NCBI GenBank assembly: GCA_037975125.1
Contig: CM075854.1
Span: 67,531,761-67,595,760, forward strand
Origin: Latrodectus hesperus
Lineage: Eukaryota > Arthropoda > Arachnida > Araneae > Theridiidae
Length of the DNA: 64,000 bases
Direction: 5' to 3'
The notes below the pieces were generated by a model. That model was not told the origin of the DNA. It saw only the letters and a program-made list of their open reading frames with translations, and searched no databases. Within the stretch, counting starts at the first letter, position 1. Every line of letters begins with the position of its first letter. Below, piece by piece: positions 47,380 through 63,504 of this stretch. The translations under genes and the position numbers were made by a program.

Positions 47380-48538
47380 TATTTCATGAGGCATGTTCCT
47401 CTCCCTTGGTCTTGTATGAACAATATGAGTAAGCGTGACATGTTAGGCACCTTCTTCCTCATTGTTGGACTTAATTCAAAATTATTTGGCAAAATCATTG
47501 ATGAATATTAAAATCATCGCATATAATCATTAATACTACAGTTTTCGAATAATGCTTATAAACAAATATATATACATCAGTGTATACAATATCTATAGCA
47601 GAAATTGTGCTATCAAGAAAAATATAAGATAAATTATTTCTAAGAAAAAAACTTATTTTATGTACATAAATATAATTGTATTTTATTTATAATTTAGTTA
47701 CATTATACAGAAATGAAATTGAAAACTGACTGTTTAACGGCTCTCCTCTTTTCTCTGTCTCTTAAGTACTCAGATAAAAGTGCTAATCCATTCCAATCAA
47801 GCTATAACTTCAATATTATTGTATTTCTGAATGAAAATTGCTGCTACATAATTTTGCTTAATGAGTATACTTATCATATATATTTAATATTAATAAGAGC
47901 AGAAAATGAATCACTGGGCATTTTAATTTATAGAAGTGATGTGAATCAAAAGCATTTCAGAATTTGAATATAAATTCTGAACGATTCTTGATTATCTTTC
48001 CTTATTTAAAATAATTTAGGTATCCTTTATAACCCTGACTTGCTCTCAATAATTTAAAACTCAGTTTATATTGCTGTATTAGACTTCATTCTTCAAAATG
48101 GAAGTCTCATTTTTCAATCCTAGCCATAAGATATAAATGCACATGTATAGTAGTAGCACATCTGTAAGTAGTACTTAGAAGTATTCTTGTTTTACAACAA
48201 GTTAAGAGAGTTTCTATTAAAACAAATCAATACGGATCATTGTTTATTCCACTAGAAGGGAATACCCGATGAATGACCAACAGAGCTGTAAGCCTAAAAT
48301 CCTAGAATCTTTAACCTTCAAGCTATCAAGCCAAATAAGTAGTGTTTTCTTTAGATAAATATTGAAATTAATTTTCGATGTAAAATGTGTTAGGAAAGAA
48401 AATTCTTTAAGTTTAATTATTTTTATATTAATATTTTTATAAGTTTTATTAACATTCTAAATATTTTGTATAATTTTAAATTTTCAAATTATATGTAATA
48501 AATGTAATATTTTTAATTTTAATATTTCGCATTTTAAA
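47380..48538. other. AT-rich non-coding sequence
   Basis: The 84-codon ORF at 47713-47967 has no family resemblance. Nothing else was seen. Confidence 0.5.
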
Positions 48539-48540
48539 TA

Positions 48541-49693
48541 CACAATCCAGTCATATTAATGTGATCAACTGTCAAAAGTCAGAATAACCACCTTTCACAA
48601 AGTGGGCTGGTGCAAGAAGTACAAGTCGATAGTCAATTAGGTTCCCGAAATCGCTCACTGGGGTGTAGAGTGACATGGCCATCCAGCGACATGATCATCT
48701 TCTCTAGATTATGCTAGTGAGAATCCATGCCACGAACAACTCGATTAAGATGGTTCTCAACTAGTTTTAAGTCAGGTGAGTTTGCTGGTTAGTTGAAAAC
48801 GGTAAACTCATCCTGCTGCTTTTCGAAACACGCACGTACACAGCCAGCTGTATGATACCTCACAATGACTTGCTGCTAGATGCTATCATTCTGAGGAAAA
48901 ACAATACTCCTATCGGGGTGTACATGGTGTACAAGAATAGATGTTTATTTGTATTGCTCCAGCTTGCATTAAACAATTTTGAATGAACCCAACGTATGCT
49001 AGTAAAACCTTCCTCAGACCATGATGCTCCACCAATGATTGCATGGTGCTTGCTTTCAGAGATTACACGTTGTGTACGCAAACATCCATCATGTCTGATG
49101 AAGCATAAAACTAGATTCCTTGGAAAACTCTACCTGACGCCACTCATTCGACGTCCAGTTGCGGTACTCTATTGCAAATTCCAGCATTCATACCTGATTA
49201 ACAGAAGTCAGTATAATTGCATGAACCAGGCCCCTAAAGCAGCAATGTTCACTGAACAATAATTTGGGAGACACTGTTGGTATTCCCTAGTTCACCTGGG
49301 CGGTCAACGATAGCACGCCATTCTTCCGAACGCATTTCCGCAGCCGTTGTTCACCTCTGATGTCTATGGCCTGTGGTCTCTGATTTTGGACCGTCTCATT
49401 TTGCCATGGACATCATACTTTTACCAAGGAGAATAGTTCACAAAATTTCGGAAATGCATCCAACCTTGTCCCAAAAGTCGATGATCATGCCTTTTTGGAC
49501 GTCGGATAAATTGCTCCGTTTCTGCATTACGCTAACAACTGCAATATTTACTGAAGCCCTCACACATTTTTTACATACGTTAAACTACACTATGTTGATA
49601 CTTAACTTCTGTGATTAATTTTAGATCGATGTCGGATTACTTACGGTCGATGTCGGAAATACGTGCTGGTCATATTAATGTGACTGGACTGTG
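48541..49693 (-). mobile_element. Second, distinct Tc1-like transposon, both ends present
   Basis: The 1,153-bp element is bordered by TA at 48539-48540 and 49694-49695. The left end CACAATCCAGTCATATTAAT and the reverse complement of the right end CACAGTCCAGTCACATTAAT match over about 26 bp. Its termini differ from both other Tc1-like copies, so it is a separate family. It holds a decayed minus-strand transposase and is shorter than a full element, which implies internal deletions. Confidence 0.92.
48630..49527 (-). pseudogene. Tc1-like transposase remnant
   Basis: On the minus strand the start MQKRSNLSDVQKGMIIDFWD (ATG at 49525-49527) is the usual N-terminus of a Tc1 subfamily (RSNLSDFQKGMI-like). 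Downstream, VISESKHHAIIGGASW and DEFTVFN*PANSPDLKLVEN mark the middle and the catalytic Glu block. Many stops, frameshifts and deletions lie between. The 88- and 81-codon plus-strand ORFs here are shadows. Confidence 0.85.
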
Positions 49694-49894
49694 TATTATA
49701 AGTTATAAAATTTTAAAACTTATAGCGAGATGAAAGACAAGTACTTGTTATCTATTGCTTTCAAAAATGGAATATGCTCATAATGGTTGGTAAAAGTCAT
49801 ATGGATAAGTAGAAAGACTTTTCAATGCACGGTAATATCAATCACAAAACAGTAGAGTCTAAACAGCAACAAACTCCTTTCAATAAACAACACA

Positions 49895-50097
49895 ACCAAG
49901 TTACTACATTCGCCTCGTGTGACTCTTTGGAATTTTATAAGGGCCTCCTTAAAATACGTGGTCAAGAAGTCCCTGCATGAAATTTTCTCTGGAGAACGAG
50001 TGATAAGCCAATATTATACACAGAACTCAAGATCGCCAGGCCTGATCCCTTCTAGATTTTTGGCTGTAGGGATATCAAAATTCGCATAACAATCAAT
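49895..50097 (+). pseudogene. Fragment of a DDE transposase (SPDLTPxDFFLWG type)
   Basis: The plus-strand frame reads SLHEIFSGERVISQYYTQ then NSRSPGLIPSRFLAVGISKF. This lines up with the LREIF-GRVIS...WPxRSPDLTPxDFFLWGYIK block that precedes the catalytic Glu region in a mariner/Tc-related arthropod transposase family. Asp in SPD and in DFF is lost. A further piece, TAELKNAIQQTIVTI, at about 50436-50480 may be the next conserved block, pushed about 340 bp away by inserted repeats. Family match is from memory. Confidence 0.55.
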
Positions 50098-50113
50098 ACT
50101 TTAGTAAATACCA

Positions 50114-50206
50114 TTAGTTTTGACATCCCGTTAATTACATTTAAAGTACATTAACTTTTTTGACATACCATTAATTACATTTAACATGACATTAATTTTG
50201 ACACAC
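50114..50206. repeat. Tandem repeat, period about 37-41 bp, 2.4 copies
   Basis: TTTTGACATCCCGTTAATTA and TTTTGACATACCATTAATTA, each followed by CATTTAA, are followed by a partial third copy ATTAATTTTGACA. Confidence 0.85.
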
Positions 50207-50264
50207 AGTAGTAGATAGTTTAATGCCTTTCAGAAAATATTTTCATACCTAATGGGAAATATTT

Positions 50265-50450
50265 ACGTATCACAAGGGAAGGTACCCGAAGAACATTCAA
50301 GCATTTATTTTGACAGGAATACAGGCAGAAAGCAGAAATGCAGCATCCACTCAGATTGTTCAACAGTGGCTGAAATAGAACTCGGAACCATATGCTCCGA
50401 AAATATCTAACCATATCTAAACTGCGGACCACTAAACAGCGGAACTGAAA
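50265..50450 (-). repeat. Dispersed repeat unit 3
   Basis: It carries AGATTGTTCAACAGTGG and CATATGCTCCGAAAATAT, matching units at 46.6-47.0 kb in the same orientation. A 92-codon minus-strand ORF (50220-50498) runs over it and is probably a product of the repeat. Confidence 0.5.
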
Positions 50451-50823
50451 AATGCAATTCAGCAGACCATTGTAACTATTATTGTTGACATGATACACTC
50501 ATCTGTAATTACTGAATAACTCATCTCACTTGTTTAACACATATGTTCATGGTGACTATGAGCAGGTTAACATGGTGAACATCTTTCACTTAACAAGAAA
50601 ACTGCTCTGTATCACGTTATTCTAATTTGTTGCATTGTACTTGATTTGTTTTATATACCTAGTCTCAATTTGGCATGTCAGCGCTATCGATCAGACCTTT
50701 TTTAATGCTATTGCTTTTTAATGAAAATAAAATTCAAATGCTCTCATGTCATATTCTCGCATTTTAAGTATTATTAATTTTACTATACATTTTGAAGTTT
50801 GCATAAATTTATGGAACTATCTT

Positions 50824-50853
50824 TATATATATATATATATATATATGTGTGTG

Positions 50854-50900
<47 letters not shown>
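50824..50900. repeat. Compound microsatellite (TA)n-(TG)n-(TA)n
   Basis: TA repeats flank a central GTGTGTGAGTGTGTGTGTGT block. Confidence 0.97.
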
Positions 50901-50904
<4 letters not shown>

Positions 50905-52423
50905 AAAGATCTAACATATATAAATAAATCCCTTCCACAAATCTTAGAGATTTCTAAATCATAATATTAAAAATAAACATAATCTTACTTTTAGCCTTAG
51001 CATTGCTTCCTATTCCTCCTTAACCTTGTATGCAGGTTTATCGACTTTCTTGAATCTCACTAACTTTATCATTCAAGATATTCATGATGTGATTGATTAT
51101 AATATGAATGCCTTGAAACTGGATTACAATATTTCGTCACTACATTCAATAGCTAGGACAATATATACAACAAGTTCCCTACCATATTTATAATGTTAGT
51201 TTAAACTATTTATTTGAACTCGTTAATGACATGAAACTTCTCACCTTAAGCCACTCTAACACCGTTTACTTATTTTGTCCTTTCCTTTCTATAAACATGC
51301 CATGTATAATGCTACTTCACTTTTTCAAAACTTTCTAAATATTGTTTACTAAACAACAATGAATTAGTTTCGGTTAAACGTCATCTAACAATAAATATGG
51401 TTTCTTATATTTATTGACTCAAATGTGTAGATAAGCGTCGTAGACGATATTGCCTATATTTACACTATAACATCAGATTAAAATATTATTTCGGAAAAGT
51501 AAACATAAAATCAATTTATAATTTAAAAATGTTTATCTTTAAAGCATAACAAAAATTATTAAAAAAATTTGTAATAATAATGTGCTATTTTTCAATAAAA
51601 TCCCAATGTTGCTCAGATACTTTTTGCTACCAGACATGTATTTCATTATCCTTTCTTGATTCTTAATTCACAACTAGATTCCTTGGAATCGTATTTCCAA
51701 GAATATGAATCTTTGAAGAAAATTTGGAAAGGAAATTGAATTATACATTACAAATTAGAAATCATTCGCAAAATCATTTTCATGAATCAAATACCCAAAC
51801 ATTTCCCAAGAATTTTAAAGTATAATATGAAATTGTTCTTCCTTTAATGCTTTTGTTTTCATAATGAAGACAATAGTTAATGGATTCTTAGAAAACAAGT
51901 TCATCTATTTCAAATTTCTCTATTCTTCATGCTCTAAAATTAACAAATACGGCTGCAGAAACATAATAAACAAGAAAATATTAACTTTAAATATAATTTG
52001 GTGTTCTCAAATTGTTAATATCCAAAATATTAATTTCATAAAATTATTAAAATATAACAAGTAATTGAAAATCCTCTCTGTGTCTGTTCTTAATATAAAT
52101 TTATAAGTTATTAATAAATTAAAAGAAGTAGTTCCGTTTCTTCGAATGTGCTGCAAATGTGTCTAAGGGATTAGTTCCTTTTTCTCCGAATGTGATCAAT
52201 ACACTTTAATCACATTAAAGATGACTGAAACCAAACCATTAGTGATTCTATTTTAATTATTAAAATTTCTGAATACTTTTGTGTAATCATATATATTATA
52301 TTTACTTCAAAGGAAATTTCAGAAAATGTTTTTGATCAAGTTCTATCCTCCTCCCTTAGAAATTCCTATAAAATTTGGAACATTAAATAAAATTCCATCA
52401 ATTTCTGTTTCATATTTTTATGA
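50901..52423. other. AT-rich non-coding sequence
   Basis: No gene, RNA or element was recognised; the 66-codon ORF at 51864-52064 looks like chance. Confidence 0.55.
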
Positions 52424-52677
52424 AGCCCGGTGGCTTAGTGGCAGTGTTTCACGCGCTTCCATGACACAGGTCCGAGGTTCGATCCTCGGGCTAGGCAAGG
52501 TCGGCTCAGCCTTTCATCTCTTCAGTGGGTCGATTAATTAAGTACCAAGCGTGCTTGGGAACCAAACACTGGGGGTCTTACGTTAGGCTACTTACGTTAG
52601 GCCTAAGGCCCTCGGTCATGAAAACAGTTATGGGCACTGTAGGCCTTGACCCACATGGGCTGTCGTGCCATAGAATT

Positions 52678-52681
<4 letters not shown>
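52424..52681 (+). mobile_element. tRNA-derived SINE, second family, plus strand
   Basis: The tRNA-like head opens AGCCCGGTGGCTTAGTGGCA (A box). It has T-arm CGAGGTTCGATCCTCG with B box GGTTCGATCC (52476-52485), whose stem pairs perfectly. The body shares CTCAGCCTTTCATCTC, TTCAGTGGGTC and GGGCACTGTAGGCCTTG with the minus-strand copy at 29112-29406. The 3' end passes directly into a (TA)n tract. The 71-codon ORF 52326-52541 is a shadow. Confidence 0.88.
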
Positions 52682-52754
<73 letters not shown>

Positions 52755-52775
52755 TTATATATATTTATATATATT
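52682..52775. repeat. (TA)n microsatellite at SINE 3' end
   Basis: A pure TA run to about 52749, then TTATATTTATATATATTTATAT-like decayed repeats. It begins at the end of the SINE body. Confidence 0.95.

Positions 52776-56578
<3,803 letters not shown>

Positions 56579-56630
<52 letters not shown>
56579..56630. repeat. (TA)n microsatellite
   Basis: 52 bp of pure alternating AT, touching the mariner-like relic on its right. Confidence 0.97.
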
Positions 56631-56632
<2 letters not shown>

Positions 56633-57520
56633 GAAAATTATTTTTATTATGCATTCATCACTATAATATATGGCGTTCTGTCATTTTTTAAGCAACTTAT
56701 CAATTCTTTCTCTATAAAATGTTTGTTTGAAGAGGATCAAATTTTCGACAACCTGACTTATTTGCTCTGCAGAATCGAAAGTTTTCTCCTTCAAAAAATT
56801 TTAAAAAGAACAGGAAAATCAATAGTTTGTTTGATCAAGGAAGTAAGGTGGGTATAGTAAAAACAGTCATCCAATTTCCAGAACTTTTTCTTGATTCCCC
56901 CCTTACTGTATTATTGTACAAGTATGTATTATCATGCAAGAGAATTATTTTTTTACGATTGATAAGTGTGTAAGAACTTTTAATAGAGTTTTTCTTTCGA
57001 TATCTGTTTCTACTAAACTTATTTATCCACAGTAAACCTTAAACTTCAAAAAACTCGTCATAAATTTTATCACAGCAATCCCAGTGTACACACAATAAAA
57101 TGTTTCTTCCATTTATGTTTGTTTTCTGATATGGTAGAGATCTTTATCAAGAAATTGTTGTTTGACTCGGGATTTGACAATTTTTATAATCCTCTCTAAA
57201 AAAGCATGATTCTTACTTGTAAAATAGACTTAAGATAACTAACATGTGTTTCTCATTACTTCTCTGACTGATATCACTTGATTCAGTCTAATCAGCAAGT
57301 TAATAATATTCTTAACTTGGTGATTATCCTCAATTTTCCAAGTGATGACAAAACCCACTGTAACATATTAAACTTCCCTACGATATTTCTTGTTTATTAA
57401 CATGAAACTTTCACCACTATTTTCTTAAAAGATTATCGTCAAAGTCCAGAAGATACCATGATCTTACTTTTTCGTAAAATATCATAGCTACGGAGAGGAA
57501 TTCTGAAAACTGATTTCAAA
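56631..57520 (-). mobile_element. Mariner-like transposon relic
   Basis: The minus strand reads EKTFDSAEQISQVVENLILF then KQTFYRERIDKLLKK*QNAI near 56680-56790. This is the conserved C-terminal pattern of mariner transposases (K-F-S-E...FY-GI-L-KRW-K-I), with the Trp codon turned into a stop. Further upstream on that strand, LINRKKIILLHDN (about 56930-56965) is the catalytic HDN block. HWDCCDKIYDEFFEV (about 57045-57090) is the WWD-G-IYYE-like block. Frames shift repeatedly, so it is dead. Terminal repeats could not be placed. Confidence 0.65.
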
Positions 57521-57737
57521 ATGACAAATTGCTCTAATTAGACTTTTACCATATACACTTCATATTTTACCATTGTCACTTATGCACTATCGCATTTATT
57601 TATTTAAATTCTCACATGATTAATATGCAATTTTTTGCTCTCCAATTTTGGGGTTGTAAATAGCATTTTCTTGAAAAGCGTATAATTGTCAAAAGTCTAA
57701 ACTTAACCTAATTACATCAAATGTTATTCTGACTCGA

Positions 57738-57739
<2 letters not shown>

Positions 57740-57809
<70 letters not shown>
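57740..57809. repeat. (TA)n microsatellite
   Basis: About 70 bp of pure TA, on the other side of the mariner-like relic. Confidence 0.97.
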
Positions 57810-57814
<5 letters not shown>

Positions 57815-60800
57815 CATTGTGATAAAATAAAAAATCATATATTTTGTAAAATAAACAAATTACAAATTACTAAAGATGTGTTTTTTTATTCTTATCAGAT
57901 ATCGTGATATGCGCAGAATAAAACCAAAAACAATTTTCACATTAATTTTTGAAAATGTAACTTTACATTAACAATTTTAAGTTTATATCCTCATAATTAG
58001 TTCTCGAGATTCAAGTTATTCTGTAAAAAGTAAAATATTTTCATAGACAGTAATAAACTTAACATGAATTTAAAGCATCTTTTATGTTTAAAAAAACACG
58101 GTATCTCCTTCAAATTTTGAAAATGGTTTGCAGCAATTTCTTTCCAACAACAGTCAGACATTATCGTGTCATGTCCATCTAAATTATACTTTCAAGTGAA
58201 AGCTTTGCGTTATACAAGTATTCTTTCACATTTTGATACATTATTAACAAAGATTTCCTTTCTATTATTGAAAATTACTCGTTCCATCATGCGTTCAACT
58301 TTGTTAATTTATACGAATTTTATGCGGGTAAATTTTCCTTTTCTATTCAATTAAATATAAAGATTCATACCACAATAATAATGTTCTTCTTAAATAGAAT
58401 TTGATGGGATTCAGATTCAAAATATCTAATGCAAATTAACACTTTGTACATTCAATCAAATATTAAAATTTAGAAATAATTTACTATTATCTGTGAATTA
58501 CGTATCTTTATTTCACTTGATTAAATTATTTCTATGTGCACATTTTATGAAAATTATACTACAGAAAATGCATCTTTCAACAAAAGACAGCGTATATAAA
58601 AAGTTTTTTTATAAAATACAATTACTAAATTACTAAAAAAAAAGTCTTTCTCATTGCTAAATTATTGAAAGTAACGATGTCATAATATTTATAATTTATA
58701 TATAGTTCTTGTCATTATTTTATATAAGTCATTTAAATTATGTAATTTATTATTTTTTATTTATAATAATTTCCATATAAATCAATCAAACACACTATAA
58801 ATAATTTCGGAAAATGCTGAAAAATTTTCAAGGGAAAAACATTTTCCTATAAAATGTATAATGTGCATTATTTTTGGCTGAAAGCCTTCATAACTTAAGT
58901 TTTAAATCTCCTTACACTTGAATTAATTCCAAATTTTATTACAGAACATGCAAATATTCAACTTTTTTGTAGCTCAGATACTCTATCTTTTACTGTCAAC
59001 GAATTTTCTGCCAAAAAAGCATACTTTTCAATCATTTTATCTTTTCGAAATTTACTTTACCTTGACAGATGAAAAGTGTTTTCACCATCAATAGCTCTCC
59101 AAAGTCCATATTATCAAAATGCTCATCTTTCACTTTATTTCTCACCTAAAAGTTGTCGAAGAGAAATCCCAAGTTTTGTATAATATGACGTGTTACGTTT
59201 TCAATAAGTCTCTAGTTTTACATATTTCAGAGATCTGCACATCTATTGCAAGCTTTGAAATTTCGGAGAACTTTTGGAGATTCTCCAAAATGAACTATTT
59301 TTTCTTCTTTCCAGTTAAACTTCGATTTCTAACTTGAAGATTCTTCTTTTAAAATCACGTGATATATTTTGCTCACCAGACATATATTGATTCTGAGATA
59401 TTTTTTTCCATCGTGAGATAGATCCAGATTTCGATTTGTTCGGGATTTCCCAATGGACTCTTTTCATTTTCCTCTTCTAAACGAAGTGCCTTTGATCAGA
59501 AACAAGTGTGTTATGGTATTGGAATAGGATATTTCTTGCTTATAAAATTTAAGTTTATTTTCATGGACAAAAGGGAATAAAATCAAGAAAAGAGGTCATA
59601 TTTTAAGCTTAGTTTGCATAAAGAAATTAGAATGTAAGAAGTTTGAAATCGATATCCATAAATCTTTATTCTCTTCCATAAACCAAACAAATAGAAACAT
59701 CATGGAAAAGTCTTGTGCTTTTACGGTAAAAACTCTTTTAATACAATTTAGTTTATTGATAAAATCATGAATATAGTCAAATATATCCTATTTACTTATT
59801 AAAAAAAGGCAAGAAAAGAAATTCTTTTAGATTTAGCAATTTTAATGTGATTGATCTATATTTATTGTTTTCAATCTTTGAAAGTTTACAACATTTAAAT
59901 GCAGAAAATAACAAATGGTAAACTAAACATAAAATACAAGGTTCAACATGAAACTTAAATAAATCCTTCGAAATTGCATTTGCGCTCGACTGAAGGTGAA
60001 TAATTTTGCTGACAAAAAGTGTTCTTAGAGTAGCACGATTAAATCCGAATAAAAAAGTTTATAATAGTGAATAAAATTTCATTTTTATCTGCTTTATAGT
60101 TTTTGTATTTTTAATTCCGTTTATTGCATCTAAAAGTAATATAAGGATTAACAAAACCTTCTTGTTATAAAAAATACGAAAGTTTTAATTTAGTTCTGAT
60201 GGTAAAATAACGATTTAGGAGAGACACTTATAAAAAAGTTTCAAAAATTTAAATAAGTAAAACGCTTTTTTAAAAAAAATCAGATGCAGAGGTTAATGGG
60301 CTGCTTAAGTTACCTTTTCTTCTTTTATTCAAATGTCTTTTCTGTTAATTGATTTTGACTTAAAGTTGAATGAATCAGAATACATAATTTTACCTTTTAT
60401 TATAGTTTTTAAACTCAGTGAACAAATATAAGTCTTTTAGATAAAGCTATTTACCTCGGTAGTTAACAATTACTTGGTATAAATTTAGCTATAACAGTTA
60501 TATCATAAACGTAGATAATTTTTATACTCATTATATAGAACATTCAAGTACAACATTACACTGTTATTAGACGAATTGTTGTTGAATACAAAGATCAGAT
60601 CAATACTTTTAAAATAAATGTATCCCTTTCATATAAAAAAATGGAATTGAATAATTGTAACAAACTAAATAAAATTTAAAAATATTTTATTTTCATTTAT
60701 TATTTTTATCAAGTTTATAGTTCATTCAATATATAACATAATTTATTTAATATATAGTATAATAGTGTGTACTATAACATTTTATTTAATATACTATTTT

Positions 60801-63453
60801 TCATATTTGTACAATAAATTTATTAAAATTATTTAAACAATATTTTATGTATAACTAAACTTATTTTATTAAACATTAAATTGGAGCTATTTATTTTATT
60901 GGTTTCTAGAACATGAATATTTCCCATATAATTTCCATAAAACGACAATTATCTCAGTGGAACTTCCATTCAAATAAATTTACACACTGATCATAGATTA
61001 TTTATTTAGCTCTTCATCCACTAAATGCACATTCTTCTTTCAACGGCCATTGTCTTTGATGTACCTTTCACATGAGAATCCAGATGGCAAACACATGGGA
61101 ATGCCAGACATTTGGTAACGTATAGTAGAAACTTAGAGTAAAATTTACGCTTAGAAGAGTTGCGTAATTTTGCAGTTGAGAGCAAGAGCTTAAAGATTCT
61201 TTGTTTTCGAAATGGAAAGTCATTATATTTGTGGTATTGTAAAATTAAACAAGTTGTTCGATATACTTAAATAACAAGAAATTTCAGATTGATCCTGATT
61301 AAATAGAATTTCCTCATTCTATGTACTATAGTTTATTTAAAATGAACTTTACTTTAACAATTTATGATCGACTTCAAAACTGAAAATTGTTCATATAATT
61401 CTATTTTAATTCCATCATTTAAGTAAATTGTGTAGATTTGTAATCAAACATTTTTAGCAGTGAATATCGTTATAAATATATTTAAAGCTCATAAAGTTTC
61501 AATGAAATCATGATAAAAATCAAAAACTTCTTCAAAGATTTCTAATTCATAATATCTATTTTTCTTCAAATTTTAAAAAATGATTAATCTTTAAAAAGTT
61601 TTATATCTGTGATATGTACAACAGCGTTTCACGTGAAAACATTTGTCGCGTAGTAATTAATCTCTTAACAGTAGAGTTTTGTTATGTGGCACTTATTCTT
61701 AAAACTATTAAAAAGCACATGTAGAGTCTTTTATTGCCTTAAATTTACTCACAATGTCGGTAAACTACAATATTGCTTAAGCTCATCTTTCAAAGATGAT
61801 ATATATTTTTAAAGAGGATACTTTTGCTTCATTTTGTCATACAAATTCAAACTTATCTAAAACAAAAGTAAATTTTGTACTAAATCTTTATATGCATATT
61901 TTTGCTTAAGAAATCTGTAAGTAAAATATTTTGAATTTCCTAAATTGATTTCTAAAGTCATACTTCTTTAATCAATACCTATTTTACGAGTAATGTAATA
62001 ATAAATCCCATTTTTTAGAGATTCAGCTGCTGATAAAATGTGATTATCCTAGTTTCAGTAATTGATTTTTTTATATACCATAGAGTTTTTTTAAATAAAC
62101 AAACCATATTATTATAATTACTATAAGTAAATGCATATTATTTTTGTAGAAAATATAATATGATATATAATTCCTTTTACAAATTGTTAATGACAATCAT
62201 AAATCCTTTAAAATCATCTAAATAGTCCTTTACACTTTAAATTAAATTATAAGAGTATATTTCTCTTAACAGATTTAGTTAATCTAAAATTGATCAATTT
62301 TAAAACTAATGTTATTAAATCTTTAAAATATATCATTAAATTAACGAAAATAAATGACATCTGTTAACTATGTTACTTATATGTATAGAATATGTCATTT
62401 ATTATGCATAAATTATACGTTTATGATTAATGCGTAATGTACATTAGTAATATGTATAAGTATATTCAAAAATAATATGCCTATATTCTAGATTGTTCTC
62501 AAAAATCAGTATCATGTACAGTCATTCATTACGCGAAGAACAGTCAGAAAGACCTCATCTTATCATAGAGGCTTAAAAATTCTAAATATCATACTCAAAA
62601 ATGTTAATCAATGTAGCCTCTATTTTATTACAAGATTCGATCCCAACTTCTTCCTTACGTAAGATGTGAATAAATAATCCCAGGCATAGGAAATAGATAA
62701 CAAAACTGAAAAAAAAGAAAATTATTAAGAAACTTGAATTGCTGGAGACTGCAGAATGTTTCAAGAGTTATGAAAGTGGGCAAAGTCTTCCTGAAATAGA
62801 GATCTAGGAATGCGTTGCAGAAAAAAATCAATTCCAGTTCCACTAATTGATGCTGCCACGTATTCTCAAAGTCAATTATAATTTGGCATATGCTGCATCG
62901 AACATGATATTCAATAACTTCACAGATAATAATACATGTATGTATGACATTAATATATATTCTTTGGATAAATAGTTTATCCTTGCAGACTTGCCATTGT
63001 AATAATTCAGATGGAATCAGGACTCATTCATTCAAAAAAACGATTGGCATGTTATTATCTGTGAAAGTGAATGTATGTAGACAGAGGAATGTGGTTTAAT
63101 ATGCATAAAATTCTAGCAGAAGACCTTTCACAAGAAGTATAAATAACGCAAATAAAATAAAACAATTTCAAGTGTGCAACAATATCGTGCCAACGCATGA
63201 GTGGATTATGTGTGTTCAAATAATGACTTTCTACGTTTTACATGTGTCTTATCAACAACCAATCACTTATTTGCACGCACACAACAGAGCAAAGATGACT
63301 TAACATATTATATATACCTATCTGTTCAAAAAGTCTTAAATATCGCTTGAAAAGTTAGCATTTCCCCGCCCTTCCTCCCTTCACATTTAGGACCATTTTG
63401 TGATTTTACCTATTATTACCTATAAGTATGAATAAGAAGCAATATGATAGTTT

Positions 63454-63456
<3 letters not shown>
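57810..63456. other. AT-rich non-coding sequence
   Basis: No gene, RNA or element was recognised. GC-richer patches at 58060-58350 and 58860-59530 contain short protein-like stretches in several frames (for example LRLEEENEKSPLGNPEQIEI on the minus strand near 59450), but no family could be named. TTTGGAGATTCTCCAAA near 59273 is a small palindrome. ORFs at 62582-62843 look like chance. Confidence 0.5.

Positions 63457-63501
<45 letters not shown>
63457..63501. repeat. (TA)n microsatellite
   Basis: About 45 bp of pure alternating AT. The remaining 63502-64000 is AT-rich with nothing recognised. Confidence 0.97.

Positions 63502-63504
<3 letters not shown>

Noticed and set aside
48996..49618. 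88- and 81-codon plus-strand ORFs
   Set aside because: They lie antisense to the decayed Tc1-like transposase, whose conserved blocks are on the minus strand.
52424..52498. tRNA gene with a perfect T-arm
   Set aside because: The same head and the same non-tRNA body recur at 29112-29406, so it is the head of a SINE.
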